From positions 3,488,001 through 3,552,000 of the forward strand of contig NZ_CP107532.1 in the NCBI RefSeq assembly GCF_025813715.1: DNA of 64,000 bases, given 5' to 3'. This stretch comes from Methylobacterium sp. FF17. GTDB taxonomy: Bacteria > Pseudomonadota > Alphaproteobacteria > Rhizobiales > Beijerinckiaceae. The notes under the pieces were generated by a model. It saw nothing but the letters and a program-made list of their open reading frames with translations, had not been told where the DNA came from and did no database searches. Of this stretch, positions 26,610 through 38,803 are shown piece by piece; the first letter of the stretch is position 1, and each line of letters starts with the position of its first letter. Both the position numbers and the translations under genes were made by a program.

Positions 26610-27059
26610 TCAGTTCGCGCGCTTCCAGGTCTGACTCTTGCAGAACACGCTCATCACGCAGCCTGATACCTCGACCAGGTTCGGACCCTTGATGGTGAGG
26701 CTGCCCGAGTAGGTCTTGCCGTCGTTCGGATTGTAGAGCGAGCCCTCGAAGCTGTCGCCGCTGGCGTTGCGCGCGTTCATGATCTCAACGCCCACGAGGC
26801 TGCGCGTGCGCAGGGACGGGTCAGGATTCTTCGCGTCGAGACCGGGCCCGGAGACACTCGCGAGGACGCCGCAATAGCCATTGCCGCATCGGCTGATGCG
26901 CACCTTCGAGCCGCCGGTCTCCGTCAGCCAGAGGCCGCTGGCGTCGGACGCCTTCTGCGCGGATGCGGTGCCGATCCCGGAGAGAATGGCGCCTCCGACG
27001 ACGAGACCGATCATTCCTGTGCGGCCGAAGCCTCGCCTCACCGTTCCGATGCCTGCCAT
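26610..27059 (-). CDS. DUF2147 family secreted protein
   Basis: This 149-residue protein has an N-terminal hydrophobic signal (about residues 16-35, ending GTASA), then a lipocalin-like DUF2147 domain: GLWLTETGGSKVRISRCG, NPNDGKTYSGSLTI and a C-terminal Trp-containing strand. Cysteines in CGNGYCG and GCVMSVFC may form disulfides. DUF2147 proteins are periplasmic and of unknown function. AAGGA stands eight bases before the ATG. Confidence 0.85.
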   Translation of the reverse strand: MAGIGTVRRGFGRTGMIGLVVGGAILSGIGTASAQKASDASGLWLTETGGSKVRISRCGNGYCGVLASVSGPGLDAKNPDPSLRTRSLVGVEIMNARNASGDSFEGSLYNPNDGKTYSGSLTIKGPNLVEVSGCVMSVFCKSQTWKRAN

Positions 27060-27131
27060 GCTGGGGTCCTTGCCTGTTCGGGTACTCGCGGGCGAGGGGC
27101 ATAGCCCGCACCCCGAGAGGTTGCCAGCCCC

Positions 27132-27701
27132 CTACGCGGGATGCCCTTCATCGCGCGCCAGGACGGCGCCGATATAGGTCTCTGCGACCTCGCAGAGCGG
27201 GAGCCCGTCTTGGCGCAGCAGCAGTGCCTCGATGGCGAAGAGCGGCGCGTGCGGAGCCGCGCTGGCAGGGTGCTCGGCCGCCGGAAGCAGGCGCAGGCCG
27301 AGATTACGGCGCGACGGCGCGAGGGCATGCACGACGCGCCCGAACGGCACCTCGCTGGTGTCCAGCAGGGCGTTCATCGCGGTGGTCAGGCGCTCCGGAA
27401 CGTACCAGTTCTCCGCCTCGGACAGTACGCGGCTTCCGCAGCTGAGGCGCACCCGGCGATAGCGCACCAGGCCGTCGCGGGGCATTTCCAGGCGTTCGCG
27501 CTGCGCCGGGGAGGGGGGCCGTTCCGCCCCCGGAACCGCATGGGCGACGAGGCCCGGCGACGATGCGGCGCCGCGCTCGCGGCACCAGTGCTCCAGCACC
27601 GCCGTAGCGCTCGGTCCGGCAACGAGGCGAGCGCAGAGTTCCCGCAAGCTGCGCGCCGCGTCATCGGCCGGGATCGCATCGCCGGGAAGGGCTGTCGCCA
27701 T
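27132..27701 (-). CDS. Hypothetical protein with chorismate-lyase/UTRA-like features
   Basis: This 189-residue protein lacks a signal peptide. The stretch YRRVRLSCGSRVLSEAENWY followed by a helix and TSEVPFGRVV loosely resembles the chorismate lyase/UTRA fold, in which a conserved Glu lies near the ligand; I do not see enough to claim lyase activity. The ATG at 27701 is preferred by length, but the frame is open 27 codons further upstream and the Shine-Dalgarno evidence is poor. The neighbours are unrelated housekeeping genes. Confidence 0.6.
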   Translation of the reverse strand: MATALPGDAIPADDAARSLRELCARLVAGPSATAVLEHWCRERGAASSPGLVAHAVPGAERPPSPAQRERLEMPRDGLVRYRRVRLSCGSRVLSEAENWYVPERLTTAMNALLDTSEVPFGRVVHALAPSRRNLGLRLLPAAEHPASAAPHAPLFAIEALLLRQDGLPLCEVAETYIGAVLARDEGHPA

Positions 27702-27843
27702 GAACACCGAACCACGTCCCAACCATCGGCACCGCTCGCCACCATGAAAGCGGCGCGCCGTCAGCACGACGGCATGGCGCACTGCAATACGGAGCGGCGG
27801 CGGAAAGGTCTACGACGATGTACGGGGCAGCCGGGAAGGAATT

Positions 27844-27919
27844 TGGTGGAGCCTAACGGGATCGAACCGATGACCTCTTCCATGCCATGGAAGCGCTCTC
27901 CCAGCTGAGCTAAGGCCCC
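27844..27919 (-). tRNA. tRNA-Ala (anticodon GGC), copy 1
   Basis: The minus-strand 76 bases fold as a complete cloverleaf with encoded CCA. The acceptor stem GGGGCCT/AGGCTCC includes the G3:U70 pair that marks alanine tRNAs. The anticodon arm is CTTCC-ATGGCAT-GGAAG, giving anticodon GGC, and GGTTCGATCCC supplies the T arm. It is identical to copy 2. A promoter lies about 80 bases upstream. Confidence 0.97.
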
Positions 27920-27999
27920 ACTTATCGCATCCCGGCATCTGGTATGACCGGGATGGTCGATCGCGGCGGAGAGGTCTGAACCCGTCCGGCGATGGCGGT

Positions 28000-28028
28000 G
28001 ATATACGGGGGCTTTCCCCCAGCCTCAA
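28000..28028 (-). promoter_or_regulatory. Promoter of tRNA-Ala copy 1
   Basis: On the minus strand TTGAGG, a 17-base spacer and TATATC form a good -35/-10 pair. The predicted start is near 27993, about 74 bases before the tRNA. Copy 2 has the same arrangement, TTGAGG-N17-TACATC, within a conserved block of about 45 bases. Confidence 0.7.
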
Positions 28029-28188
28029 GCCCCTTTTTCACAGGGCACGCCCGCTTTCACGAGAATCCTCGTCCGTGAGCGCGACGCGGGCTCGGCTGAT
28101 CTCATGCACCAACGCGAAAAAACCGAACGACGAGCGATCGTCGAACGGTTGCCTCTGAAGCGACCCGGGAGTCCTGGTGAAGCGAGAT

Positions 28189-28264
28189 TGGTGGAGCCTA
28201 ACGGGATCGAACCGATGACCTCTTCCATGCCATGGAAGCGCTCTCCCAGCTGAGCTAAGGCCCC
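28189..28264 (-). tRNA. tRNA-Ala (anticodon GGC), copy 2
   Basis: Base-for-base identical to copy 1 over all 76 positions, including G3:U70 and encoded CCA. The spacing between the two genes is 269 bases and the upstream promoter blocks are also similar, which points to a local tandem duplication of a promoter-tRNA unit. Confidence 0.97.
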
Positions 28265-28340
28265 ACTCTCAAAGCACCGATCTCTGGATCATCCGGTGCG
28301 GTCGTCGGCGGCGGGCTCGTTGCCCGCCGTCGATGGCGGT

Positions 28341-28369
28341 GATGTACTGGGGCTTTCCCGCCGCCTCAA
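28341..28369 (-). promoter_or_regulatory. Promoter of tRNA-Ala copy 2
   Basis: Minus-strand TTGAGG-N17-TACATC, with the same distance to the tRNA as in copy 1. The adjoining GATGGCGGTGAT block (plus strand) is shared by both copies. Confidence 0.68.
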
Positions 28370-28430
28370 CCCCCTTTCTGGTCCGCCGGCAAACTTTTTT
28401 GCCGAGCGGGTGTTTGGGGGCTGATGCGAC

Positions 28431-28823
28431 TTAGCCTTCCTCGTCGCTCTCGATATCGCTGTCGATCAGGTCGGCCACATCGTCGTCGCCGGTGTCTTCC
28501 TCCTCGAGGAAGGTGTCGTCGGCATCGTCGTTGCTGTCGCCATCCACGTCCTCGGTGGTGGTGTCCGCGTCGTCCTCGGCCGCCTCGACCTCGTCCAGGG
28601 ACACGATCTCCGGACCGCCCTTCTCGGCGTCCGTATCTTCGTCGTCATCCGCCGGCACGGCGGCCGCGCGTGCGGCGAGGGCGGGAGCAGCCCGGCCGGA
28701 AGCCGCGGCGACCTGGTAGATCGTGCCGCATTTCGGGCAGGTCGGCGGGTCGTTGTCGAGGTCGTAGAACTTGGCGCCGCAGCTCATGCATTGACGCTTC
28801 AAGCCGAGTTCCGGTCTGGCCAC
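28431..28823 (-). CDS. TIGR02300 family zinc-ribbon acidic protein
   Basis: This 130-residue protein matches the TIGR02300 family of alphaproteobacteria: an N-terminal zinc ribbon (CMSCGAKFYDLDNDPPTCPKCG, with the FYDLN motif), an Ala-rich linker and a very acidic Asp/Glu-rich C-terminal half. Its function is unknown. The start is GTG at 28823 with AGAGG eight bases upstream; no ATG is available. It is divergent from aroA, an arrangement I recall as common in this class. Confidence 0.9.
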   Translation of the reverse strand: MARPELGLKRQCMSCGAKFYDLDNDPPTCPKCGTIYQVAAASGRAAPALAARAAAVPADDDEDTDAEKGGPEIVSLDEVEAAEDDADTTTEDVDGDSNDDADDTFLEEEDTGDDDVADLIDSDIESDEEG

Positions 28824-28978
28824 GGGCGAACCTCTAGTACGTGCGATCTTTTGGGAGAGGCGCCCCGTTAGTCGTGTGGGACGCTCCTGTCAAATTCCGC
28901 TGATGGCGGAGGGCGTTCAGCCACGCGTGGCTGCGATTGGGTGCAGATCCGGGCGGGATGGATCTGACGGTCGGATGA

Positions 28979-30421
<1,443 letters not shown>

Positions 30422-30426
30422 GCGCC

Positions 30427-31059
30427 ATGCCGATGGTGATCGCAATCGACGGGCCGGCCGCCTCCGGCAAGGGCACACTGGCCAAGCGTCTGGCGGCGCA
30501 TTACGGCCTGCCCCACCTGGACACCGGCCTGCTCTACCGGGCCGTGGCCCTGACCGTGATCGACGCGGGCCACAACCTCGACGACCATCAGGCGGCCGCG
30601 CGCGCCGCCGCGACCCTGATCGCCGACCGACTCGCAGATCCCCGCCTGCGCGAGCGCGCCATGGGGGAGGCGGCCTCGCGCATCTCGGCCGTGCCGGCCG
30701 TCCGCTCGGCACTTCTCGCTTGGCAGCAGCGCTTCGCCGGGGATTCCAGCGGAGCGGTGCTGGACGGGCGCGACATCGGCACGGTGGTCTGCCCCAACGC
30801 GCAGGTGAAGCTGTTCATCACCGCGGCGCCCGAGGAGCGGGCCCGGCGCCGGCATCTCGAATTGCTGCGGCGCGGGGAGTCGGCGACGCTGGGCGCCATC
30901 CTCGACGACATCGTCGCCCGAGACGCCCGCGACGCGCAGCGCTCGACCGCGCCCCTGAAGGCAGCGGCCGACGCCGTCATCCTAGATACGACCGACCTTG
31001 ATGCCGAAGAAGCCTTCGCGGCCGCCCGCGCCGTCGTGGACCGCGCCCGTCCGCATTGA
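30427..31059 (+). CDS. cmk: Cytidylate kinase
   Basis: Cmk phosphorylates CMP and dCMP. The 210-residue protein has the P-loop IDGPAASGKGTLAKRLA near the N-terminus, the DTGLLYRAV substrate motif, DGRDIGTVV, and the lid region RRRHLELLRRGE. It begins five bases after the aroA stop, so the two form an operon. The ATG at 30427 is chosen; a TTG overlapping the aroA stop would add three residues. Confidence 0.96.
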   Translation: MPMVIAIDGPAASGKGTLAKRLAAHYGLPHLDTGLLYRAVALTVIDAGHNLDDHQAAARAAATLIADRLADPRLRERAMGEAASRISAVPAVRSALLAWQQRFAGDSSGAVLDGRDIGTVVCPNAQVKLFITAAPEERARRRHLELLRRGESATLGAILDDIVARDARDAQRSTAPLKAAADAVILDTTDLDAEEAFAAARAVVDRARPH

Positions 31060-31090
31060 CGAGTGCAGGACAGGGTCGGCCACCGCGAGC

Positions 31091-31113
31091 CCCGCCGGAA
31101 ATCATCCGGCGGG
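31091..31113. terminator. Hairpin between cmk and gltA
   Basis: CCCGCCGG and CCGGCGGG form an eight-base stem around AAATCAT, in the 67 bases between convergent genes. There is no T-run, so factor-independent termination is uncertain. Confidence 0.5.
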
Positions 31114-31126
31114 CGCCCCGGTCCGA

Positions 31127-32416
<1,290 letters not shown>

Positions 32417-32659
32417 GGAGACCTGGATCCTTTCGTGGCAGCGGGGCGGCGCCGGCCCGCGTGGCGATGGACTCGACCACCCGGACCCGGGACGCAAATA
32501 CAGCGCATGCTGCACTTGCTCACACGAGCATCGGGGTAGCGGATCGGCGGACCCTCATCAACCGAAGGGCCGCCAATCACCGGAGCGCAAGCGAAATCCA
32601 GACCGATTTGTCAGCCCTTCTTTGCGTGATGCTGGCGCCGACGACCCCGGATGCAACCG

Positions 32660-34084
32660 TCAGATGCCGGCTTGGTCCTGCAGGCGGGACAGGCATTCCT
32701 CGCGCCCCAGCACCGCCATCACGTCGAAGACGGGCGGGGAGGTCGCACGGCCGGTGAGCGCCGCTCTGAGCGGCTGCGCGATCTGTCCGAGTTTGAGTGC
32801 GTTCGCCTCCGCGAAGGAGCGGACGGCCCCTTCCGTGGTAGCCGCACTCCAGTCCGGCAGCGCCTCCAGGGCGGGGAGCAGAGCGGCGAGGCGAGCGCGG
32901 GCCTCGTCGCCGAGCAGCCCCTTTGCTTTCTCGTCCGGCACCAAGGGACGCGAGGCCGTGAGGTAGTAGGCGCTGTCGAGGAGTTCGACGAGGGTCTTGG
33001 CGCGCTCCTTGAGCCCGGGCATCGCCGCGGTGAGCTTGTCGCGAAGTTCCTCCGAGAGCGGCACCGCGATGCCTCGGGACGGGCCCAGTGCCGGCAGCAC
33101 GTCCTCGATGGCCCGGACGAGGTCGGCATCCGCCGCCCCCCGGATGTAGAGGCCGTTCAGGTTCTCGAGTTTGGCGAAATCGAAGCGCGCGGGTGATCGG
33201 CCAATGGCCTTCAGGTCGAAGGCCGCGATCATCTCATCGGTGGAGAACACCTCCTGGTCGCCGTGGCTCCAGCCGAGGCGAACGAGGTAGTTGCGCAGGG
33301 CCGCCGGCAGGTAGCCGAGGTCGCGGTAGGCATCGACGCCCAGAGCCCCGTGGCGCTTCGAGAGTTTCGCGCCGTCGGCGCCATGGATGAGCGGGATATG
33401 CGCCATGGCAGGGGCCGCCCAGCCGAGGGCATCGAAGATCTGGCGCTGGCGTGCGGCGTTGGTCAGATGATCGTCACCGCGAATCACCTGGGTGACACCC
33501 ATGTCGTGATCGTCCACGACGACGGCGAGCATGTAGGTCGGGTTGCCGTCCGAGCGCAGCAGGACGAGGTCGTCGAGGTCCTTGTTCTGCCAGACGACCC
33601 GGCCCTGTACCCCGTCCTCCACCACCGTTTCGCCCTCCGTCGGCGCCCGCAGGCGAATCACCGGCTTGACGCCGGCCGGCGCCTCGGAGGGATCGCGGTC
33701 GCGCCAGCGCCCGTCGTAACGCAGGGGGCGCCCCTCGGCGCGCGCCGTCTCGCGCATCGCCGTGAGTTCTTCCGGGGTGGCGTAGCAGCGGTAGGCATTG
33801 CCGGAGGCGAGCAGGCTCTCGGCCACCTCGCGGTGCCGGTCCGCACGGGCGTACTGGTAGATCACGTCCCCGTCCCAATCGAGGCCGAGCCAGCGCATCC
33901 CGTCGAGGATCGCATCGATCGCGCCCTGCGTGGAGCGCTCGCGATCGGTATCCTCGATGCGCAGCAGCATGCGGCCGCCGAAGCGACGGGCGTAGAGCCA
34001 GTTGAACAGGGCCGTGCGGGCCCCGCCGATGTGCAGGTAGCCCGTAGGCGAGGGGGCAAAGCGCGTGACGACGGCTGACGACAT
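32660..34084 (-). CDS. gltX: Glutamyl-tRNA synthetase
   Basis: GltX charges tRNA-Glu (and tRNA-Gln in organisms using the transamidation route). The 474-residue class I enzyme has the HIGH-like motif [20 protein letters not shown] at the start and KMSKS-like KLSKRHG near residue 250. The C-terminal helical anticodon-binding domain is present. The ATG at 34084 is preferred over the adjacent TTG. It is divergent from comEC. Confidence 0.97.
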   Translation of the reverse strand: MSSAVVTRFAPSPTGYLHIGGARTALFNWLYARRFGGRMLLRIEDTDRERSTQGAIDAILDGMRWLGLDWDGDVIYQYARADRHREVAESLLASGNAYRCYATPEELTAMRETARAEGRPLRYDGRWRDRDPSEAPAGVKPVIRLRAPTEGETVVEDGVQGRVVWQNKDLDDLVLLRSDGNPTYMLAVVVDDHDMGVTQVIRGDDHLTNAARQRQIFDALGWAAPAMAHIPLIHGADGAKLSKRHGALGVDAYRDLGYLPAALRNYLVRLGWSHGDQEVFSTDEMIAAFDLKAIGRSPARFDFAKLENLNGLYIRGAADADLVRAIEDVLPALGPSRGIAVPLSEELRDKLTAAMPGLKERAKTLVELLDSAYYLTASRPLVPDEKAKGLLGDEARARLAALLPALEALPDWSAATTEGAVRSFAEANALKLGQIAQPLRAALTGRATSPPVFDVMAVLGREECLSRLQDQAGI

Positions 34085-34228
34085 CAATCTTGACTTGAAG
34101 TGGCTGTTGGAACGGGCGGGAGGCGGATCGACCGGCCCGGGAACGCGCGTGTAGCATGCGCGACGCGGGGCGTTAAGAAAACGTATCGTCCCACGCCGCT
34201 CTCGGGGCGCGGCTCGGAGGTCGCGGCG

Positions 34229-36487
34229 ATGGCGCAGGCGCGGAAGGCGGCGGTGGCGGAGCGGTTCGCCCGCTTGGCCGCCGTGCGCCGGCCGTGGGTT
34301 GAGCCTGTCCGTGCCTGGCTGGAAGCCGGCTGGACCCGCGAAATCGAGCAGCGCCGCCTGTTCCCCTGGCTCGCCGTCGCCTTCGCCCTCGGCATCCTGG
34401 TGTTCTTCACGGAGACGCAGGGCCAGCCCGCTCTGGCCGCGCCCCTCGTCGCCGCTGCCGGCCTCGCCGGTCTCACGCCCTTCCTGGCGACCCGGCCGAT
34501 GGCCATGGCCCTGGTGCTTGCAGCCATCGCTGCGTTCCTTGGCTTCGCGGCAGCGACGCTCCGGGTGCAGCGCGTGGCCGGCCCGATCCTGTCGCGAACG
34601 ACGATCGCGCCCCTGACTGGGACGATCGAAGGGCTGGACGAGCGCGACGAGGGTGCACGCCTGATCGTACGGGTAGAGGGCTTCGGCACGCTCGGGCCGG
34701 AGACGCGACCGACCCGGGTGCGGGTCTCCTACCGCAAGGCCATGATCCTCAAGCCGGGAGATCGGATCTCCGCCACCGCGCGGCTCCTCCCACCCCCGGA
34801 AGCCGCGCGGCCCGGCGGCTACGACTTCGCACGCGATGCGTTCTTTCGCGGAATCGGCGCGGTCGGGTCACTCGTCGGCAAGATCGAAGTCCTGCCACCG
34901 CACGATACGGTGCCATGGCAGGCCCGCCTCGCATCGACGATCGATGCGGCTCGCAACGCGCTTACGCGGCGCATCACCGATGCCAATGGCGGTCAGGCCG
35001 GGGCCGTGGCGGCCGCCCTGGTCACCGGAAAGCGCGGCCTCATCAGCGGCGCGACCAACGATGTCCTGCGGGCGGCGGGCATCTATCACGTGGTTTCGAT
35101 CTCCGGGCTCCACATGGTGCTGGCGGCCGGCGTGGTCTTCTGGCTGGTCCGCGCCATCCTCGCCCTGGTGCCGTTCCTCGCATTGCACTGGCCGATCAAG
35201 AAGATCGCTGCCGCCTGCGCGATGCTCGGCGTGACGGCCTACTGCGTCTTCTCAGGGTGGGATATCGCCGCCGAACGTTCCCTCATCATGACGCTGGTGA
35301 TGCTGGGCGCCATTTTGGTGGACCGCCCCGCCCTGAGCATGCGCAACCTCGCTCTGGCGGCGCTGATCGCCCTCACGCGGGAGCCGGAAGGTGTCCTGGG
35401 GCCGAGCTTCCAGATGTCGTTCGGAGCCGTCGCCGGCCTCATCGCCTGTGCGCCGCTGCTCGGCGGCCATGCGTTCCGGCGCGACGGCGCAGGTCGTTTC
35501 GCCCGCGCCGTCGGATGGCTGCTCGCCGCCATTGTCGGAACGCTGGCCACCACCCTGGTGGCACAGATCGCTACGGCGCCCTTCGCGACCTACCATTTTC
35601 AGACGGTGCAGCCCTTCGGCCTCGTGGGAAATGCCCTGACCCTGCCGCTGGTCTCCCTGGCGGTGATGCCCGCCGCCGTGCTCGGAATCCTGGCCTATCC
35701 CTTCGCCCTCGATCAGCCGGTCTGGTGGGCGATGGGGCTGGCAGTGCGGGGGATGCTCACGATCTCGACTTGGATTGCCGAGTTCGGACATGCGACCTAC
35801 GTCGTACCCGCATACGGCACCGGCGCACTGGCTCTGCTCGCCTGCGCCGTCGTCATGCTCACCCTGCCAGCGTCGTCCCTGCGCTGGCTCGGTCTGATCC
35901 CGGCCATCGTCGGCATCGGCCTCGCAGTCCGGCCTGACCGGTACGACCTCTATATCGACCGTGATGGCGCCGGCGCGGCGATCCGCGACCGAACCGGGCG
36001 CCTCGCGATGCTCGGTCGCCCCCCGGCCTTCGTGCTCGAACAATGGCTCAAGGCGGATGGCGACGGCAGAAAAGCAGCGGACATCAAGGCATCTCCGGCC
36101 GCGCGTTGCGACCGTCTGGGCTGTACCCTGCAGATGAGCGACGGGCGCACAATCGCACTTGCGACCGACAAGCGAGCGCTGCCCGAGGATTGCGCCAGGG
36201 CCGACATCCTGATCACGCAACGGGAGGCTCCGCCCGGTTGCGCGGCCAAAGTGATCGTCGACCGTGCCTTCCTCAAGACCCACGGGGCGACAGCGATCAG
36301 ACTGACCCGTGACGGGCCCATCGTGACGACGGCACGTCGTCCCGGCGAAACGGTGCCGTGGCGCACGTCAAGCACACCCCCGGTGGCCGTCTCAGAGCCC
36401 ACCACGCCCAGCCTGCCCACGAAATCCGGATCGAACACGCCGAACGCGGAGGACGCCGACGCCGGACCCGACGACGAGGCTCAGTAG
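34229..36487 (+). CDS. comEC: ComEC/Rec2 family DNA-uptake channel protein
   Basis: ComEC proteins form the inner-membrane channel for single-stranded DNA in natural transformation. The 752-residue protein has N-terminal membrane helices, an OB-fold-like soluble part (DUF4131 region, about residues 75-230), the competence domain with [18 protein letters not shown] and many helices to about residue 590, then a C-terminal soluble region. That last region lacks the metal-binding HxHxDH motif of beta-lactamase-type ComEC, so nuclease function is doubtful. The ATG at 34229 has GGAGG eight bases upstream. Its stop overlaps convergent lexA by seven bases. Confidence 0.9.
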   Translation: MAQARKAAVAERFARLAAVRRPWVEPVRAWLEAGWTREIEQRRLFPWLAVAFALGILVFFTETQGQPALAAPLVAAAGLAGLTPFLATRPMAMALVLAAIAAFLGFAAATLRVQRVAGPILSRTTIAPLTGTIEGLDERDEGARLIVRVEGFGTLGPETRPTRVRVSYRKAMILKPGDRISATARLLPPPEAARPGGYDFARDAFFRGIGAVGSLVGKIEVLPPHDTVPWQARLASTIDAARNALTRRITDANGGQAGAVAAALVTGKRGLISGATNDVLRAAGIYHVVSISGLHMVLAAGVVFWLVRAILALVPFLALHWPIKKIAAACAMLGVTAYCVFSGWDIAAERSLIMTLVMLGAILVDRPALSMRNLALAALIALTREPEGVLGPSFQMSFGAVAGLIACAPLLGGHAFRRDGAGRFARAVGWLLAAIVGTLATTLVAQIATAPFATYHFQTVQPFGLVGNALTLPLVSLAVMPAAVLGILAYPFALDQPVWWAMGLAVRGMLTISTWIAEFGHATYVVPAYGTGALALLACAVVMLTLPASSLRWLGLIPAIVGIGLAVRPDRYDLYIDRDGAGAAIRDRTGRLAMLGRPPAFVLEQWLKADGDGRKAADIKASPAARCDRLGCTLQMSDGRTIALATDKRALPEDCARADILITQREAPPGCAAKVIVDRAFLKTHGATAIRLTRDGPIVTTARRPGETVPWRTSSTPPVAVSEPTTPSLPTKSGSNTPNAEDADAGPDDEAQ

Positions 36488-37233
36488 CGTCGAACGAGAC
36501 TGACCAACCGTCCCTGGATCTGCACACGATCCGGCCCGAGCACACGGGTTTCATAGGCGGGATTGGCCGCCTCCAGCGCGATGGACGAACCCCGGCGGCG
36601 CAGGCGCTTCAGGGTCGCTTCCTCGTCGTCGATCAGCGCCACGATGATGTCGCCGGTATTCGCCGTGTCCTGCTTGCGGATGACCACGAGGTCACCGTCC
36701 AGGATGCCCGCATCGACCATCGAATCGCCCCGCACCTCGAGGGCGTAATGCTCGCCACCGGCGAGGAAATCCGGAGACATCGTCACCGAGTGACTCTGCT
36801 CCTGAATGGCGGCGATGGGCGTACCGGCCGCGATCCGACCCATGACGGGAATCGTGACCGCCCGGCCGCTCTCATCCATCGCCTGCGTGGTCGGCAGACG
36901 GGACACCGACGCGCCCGCCGGGGGAGCCTTGCCCTTGCCGCCCTCGACCACGCTCGGAGTAAACCGACGCGGCTCCGATGGAACGCTGCTGCGTCCGCCG
37001 ACAGCGTCGCCGCTCAAGCTCTCCGGCATACGAATTACTTCGATGGCCCGGGCCCGGTTCGGCAGCCTGCGCAGGAAGCCGCGCTCCTCGAGCGCTGTGA
37101 TCAGGCGATGGATGCCGGACTTCGACTTGAGATCCAGCGCATCCTTCATTTCGTCGAAGGAGGGAGGAACGCCGCTCTCGCGCATCCGGTGCTGGATGAA
37201 CTGGAGCAAATCCAGTTGCTTACGCGTCAACAT
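36481..37233 (-). CDS. lexA: SOS repressor LexA
   Basis: LexA represses DNA-damage genes and cleaves itself with RecA's help. The 250-residue protein has an N-terminal winged helix ([13 protein letters not shown] to about residue 70), an extended linker, the cleavage site Ala136-Gly137 in GRIAAGTP, and the Ser171/Lys209 catalytic dyad (RGDSMVDAG and EATLKRL). The ATG at 37233 fits the family N-terminus; a frame start three codons upstream is unlikely. Three SOS half-sites lie 70-100 bases upstream, so it is autoregulated. Confidence 0.98.
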   Translation of the reverse strand: MLTRKQLDLLQFIQHRMRESGVPPSFDEMKDALDLKSKSGIHRLITALEERGFLRRLPNRARAIEVIRMPESLSGDAVGGRSSVPSEPRRFTPSVVEGGKGKAPPAGASVSRLPTTQAMDESGRAVTIPVMGRIAAGTPIAAIQEQSHSVTMSPDFLAGGEHYALEVRGDSMVDAGILDGDLVVIRKQDTANTGDIIVALIDDEEATLKRLRRRGSSIALEAANPAYETRVLGPDRVQIQGRLVSLVRRY

Positions 37234-37304
37234 GCGGAACACTCTTCGTTGGAGCCGTGGGCTGCGGCGTGCGACCGCAGAAACAAACCACGAACACGTT
37301 AAAC

Positions 37305-37330
37305 GTTCCGCAAGTGTTCTGCAAGAGTTC
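37305..37330 (-). promoter_or_regulatory. Triple GTTC-N7 SOS operator of lexA
   Basis: GTTC occurs at 37305, 37316 and 37327 with exactly seven bases between copies. This gives two overlapping alphaproteobacterial SOS boxes (GTTC-CGCAAGT-GTTC and GTTC-TGCAAGA-GTTC). A further inverted GAAC stands at 37292-37295. The array is upstream of lexA and probably binds LexA. Confidence 0.85.
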
Positions 37331-37333
37331 CCA

Positions 37334-37886
37334 TATGACGCCGAAACTTGCGTCTATCGGAGCAGGGCGCGCCGGCCTTAGGCGGATCAATGGCGGCGGA
37401 GCTATCGTTCCGGCGAGGGTCCCCAAGGAACCGCCCGTGGCAGGGGACACACGGCGGCGCAACAGAATTGCGGGAAGACCATCGCGATCATCGCCCCTGG
37501 AACGGGGTGAAACGGAGCGAGATTCACACCAGGTTCAGCGTCGAGGCGAGAAGGCAGCGGAAGTGTGGTGCTTCACAAAGCTCGCGATCCGGCGGCCAAG
37601 CGGATCACGGTGTGAGAAACTCGACGTATTAAGTAGAGACGATCGAGGTCGGCTGCCCGTCAGCTGCCCCGTGGATCAGTGACATCATCGAAGCTGTAAA
37701 GCGGCGCGCGAAATCGCGAGTACCGCAGCCTAACCTTCAGCAGCTCCACGGGAAGAACCTTCGCGGCCTGCGAGGGGGATCCCGCCACAGGAAGCCCAAT
37801 GGTCCGCACAGCCGACGCGCCTGATGCCTTGCGCAGCAGCGACGTCGCCGTCGGTTGCGCAGATCGGCTTGGACCGGACCAACGCC
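37334..37886. other. Gene-poor 550-base stretch between the lexA operator and the FDH island
   Basis: No convincing gene is visible. Short open frames exist on both strands but lack family features, good starts and consistent third-position GC. The base composition looks less GC-rich than the neighbouring genes. No tRNA, terminator or repeat was recognised. It could be a remnant of lost genes or a boundary of the formate dehydrogenase island. Confidence 0.4.
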
Positions 37887-38456
37887 TCAGGGCTGCTCGG
37901 CACCGTAGAATTTCGGATCGAGGGCGGCCAGAGCCAGAAGGGCCGGGGTCATGACGACACCGGCGACGCGCATGGTGCGTGCGGCGGCGCGGCAGGCCAC
38001 CTGATCGTTCGAGGCGGCAGCCGTTTCGATCCGGCTGATGACCGCTTCATCCGGCTTCGGGCTCGGGGCGGACGCGGCCGGGGCGGGCGGGCTCTTCGCG
38101 GCAGCATTGGCATGCGCCAACGTGGCCTTGCCATCGCTTGTCCCGGGACGCGCGTCGGCCGTCGGAGCCTGGGTCTCCGGCTTGGTCGGCCCGCTTAGCC
38201 CGGAACTCTGCTGCGTCGGCCCACCGGACGACGAAGGTTGACCGTCACTCTTGCCGGAGGCGTTCGAGACGGCGGTCGATTGCGATGCCGGCGTCGCGGC
38301 TTCCTGCTTCTTCTCCTCCGGCTTCTTCACGAAGGCCACGAGTTCCTGGCACAGGTTCGCCGGGCCGCGGGCGGGCGCCGCATCCTGCGCGGACGCCGTT
38401 TGCACGGAGAGGCTCGTCGACAAGAGGAGCGCGGCGATGGAGAGGCGGTGGATCAT
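37887..38456 (-). CDS. Secreted low-complexity hypothetical protein downstream of FDH genes
   Basis: This 189-residue protein has a signal peptide (IAALLLSTSLSVQTASA), a short conserved-looking block (NLCQELVAFVKKPEE), a long Ser/Pro/Ala/Thr-rich middle, and a helical C-terminal block with one cysteine (DQVACRAAARTMRVAG). AGGGGA precedes the ATG. I do not recognise the family. It lies about 70 bases after the small membrane protein gene on the same strand, so it may be the last gene of the FDH run. Confidence 0.65.
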   Translation of the reverse strand: MIHRLSIAALLLSTSLSVQTASAQDAAPARGPANLCQELVAFVKKPEEKKQEAATPASQSTAVSNASGKSDGQPSSSGGPTQQSSGLSGPTKPETQAPTADARPGTSDGKATLAHANAAAKSPPAPAASAPSPKPDEAVISRIETAAASNDQVACRAAARTMRVAGVVMTPALLALAALDPKFYGAEQP

Positions 38457-38525
38457 GCTCGGTCCCCTGGTTCCGGACTCGTTGCGCGGCCGTACCCGTG
38501 CGGTGCACGGGACGTCGTTCGGGTT

Positions 38526-38765
38526 TCAGGAGCGCTTCGGATGCGAGGGTTCACCGGTCGCCTTGCCGTGCGCCGATTCACCGGTGTCGTTGGTGTTCGG
38601 ATCGCCGGTCCACTTCTCGCCGACGAGGTTGGTGCCAGGCTCCGACACCCGTGCCCCCGTGGTCGCGAAGGCCTGGTAGGCGAACGTCTGATTGCTGGTC
38701 AGGGCGTACATGGCCAGGACGCCGAGGCCGATGGCGGCAATCACGGCGACGATGAAGGCTTTCAT
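38526..38765 (-). CDS. Small membrane-anchored protein in the FDH operon
   Basis: The 79-residue product has one N-terminal hydrophobic helix (IVAVIAAIGLGVLAMYAL) and a hydrophilic tail on the outside. A GAGGA element stands eight bases before the ATG, and the gene follows the cytochrome b subunit by 38 bases. That spacing suggests it is cotranscribed and may be a small accessory subunit of the membrane-bound formate dehydrogenase. No known motif is visible. Confidence 0.65.
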   Translation of the reverse strand: MKAFIVAVIAAIGLGVLAMYALTSNQTFAYQAFATTGARVSEPGTNLVGEKWTGDPNTNDTGESAHGKATGEPSHPKRS

Positions 38766-38803
38766 GGTCGTAATCCTCGTCGCCGCCCGAGCGGCCTGGC
38801 AGA

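Noticed and set aside
37348..37632. A 94-codon plus-strand frame in the empty stretch after lexA
   Set aside because: No ribosome-binding site, irregular third-position GC and no conserved-looking motif; not supported as a gene.
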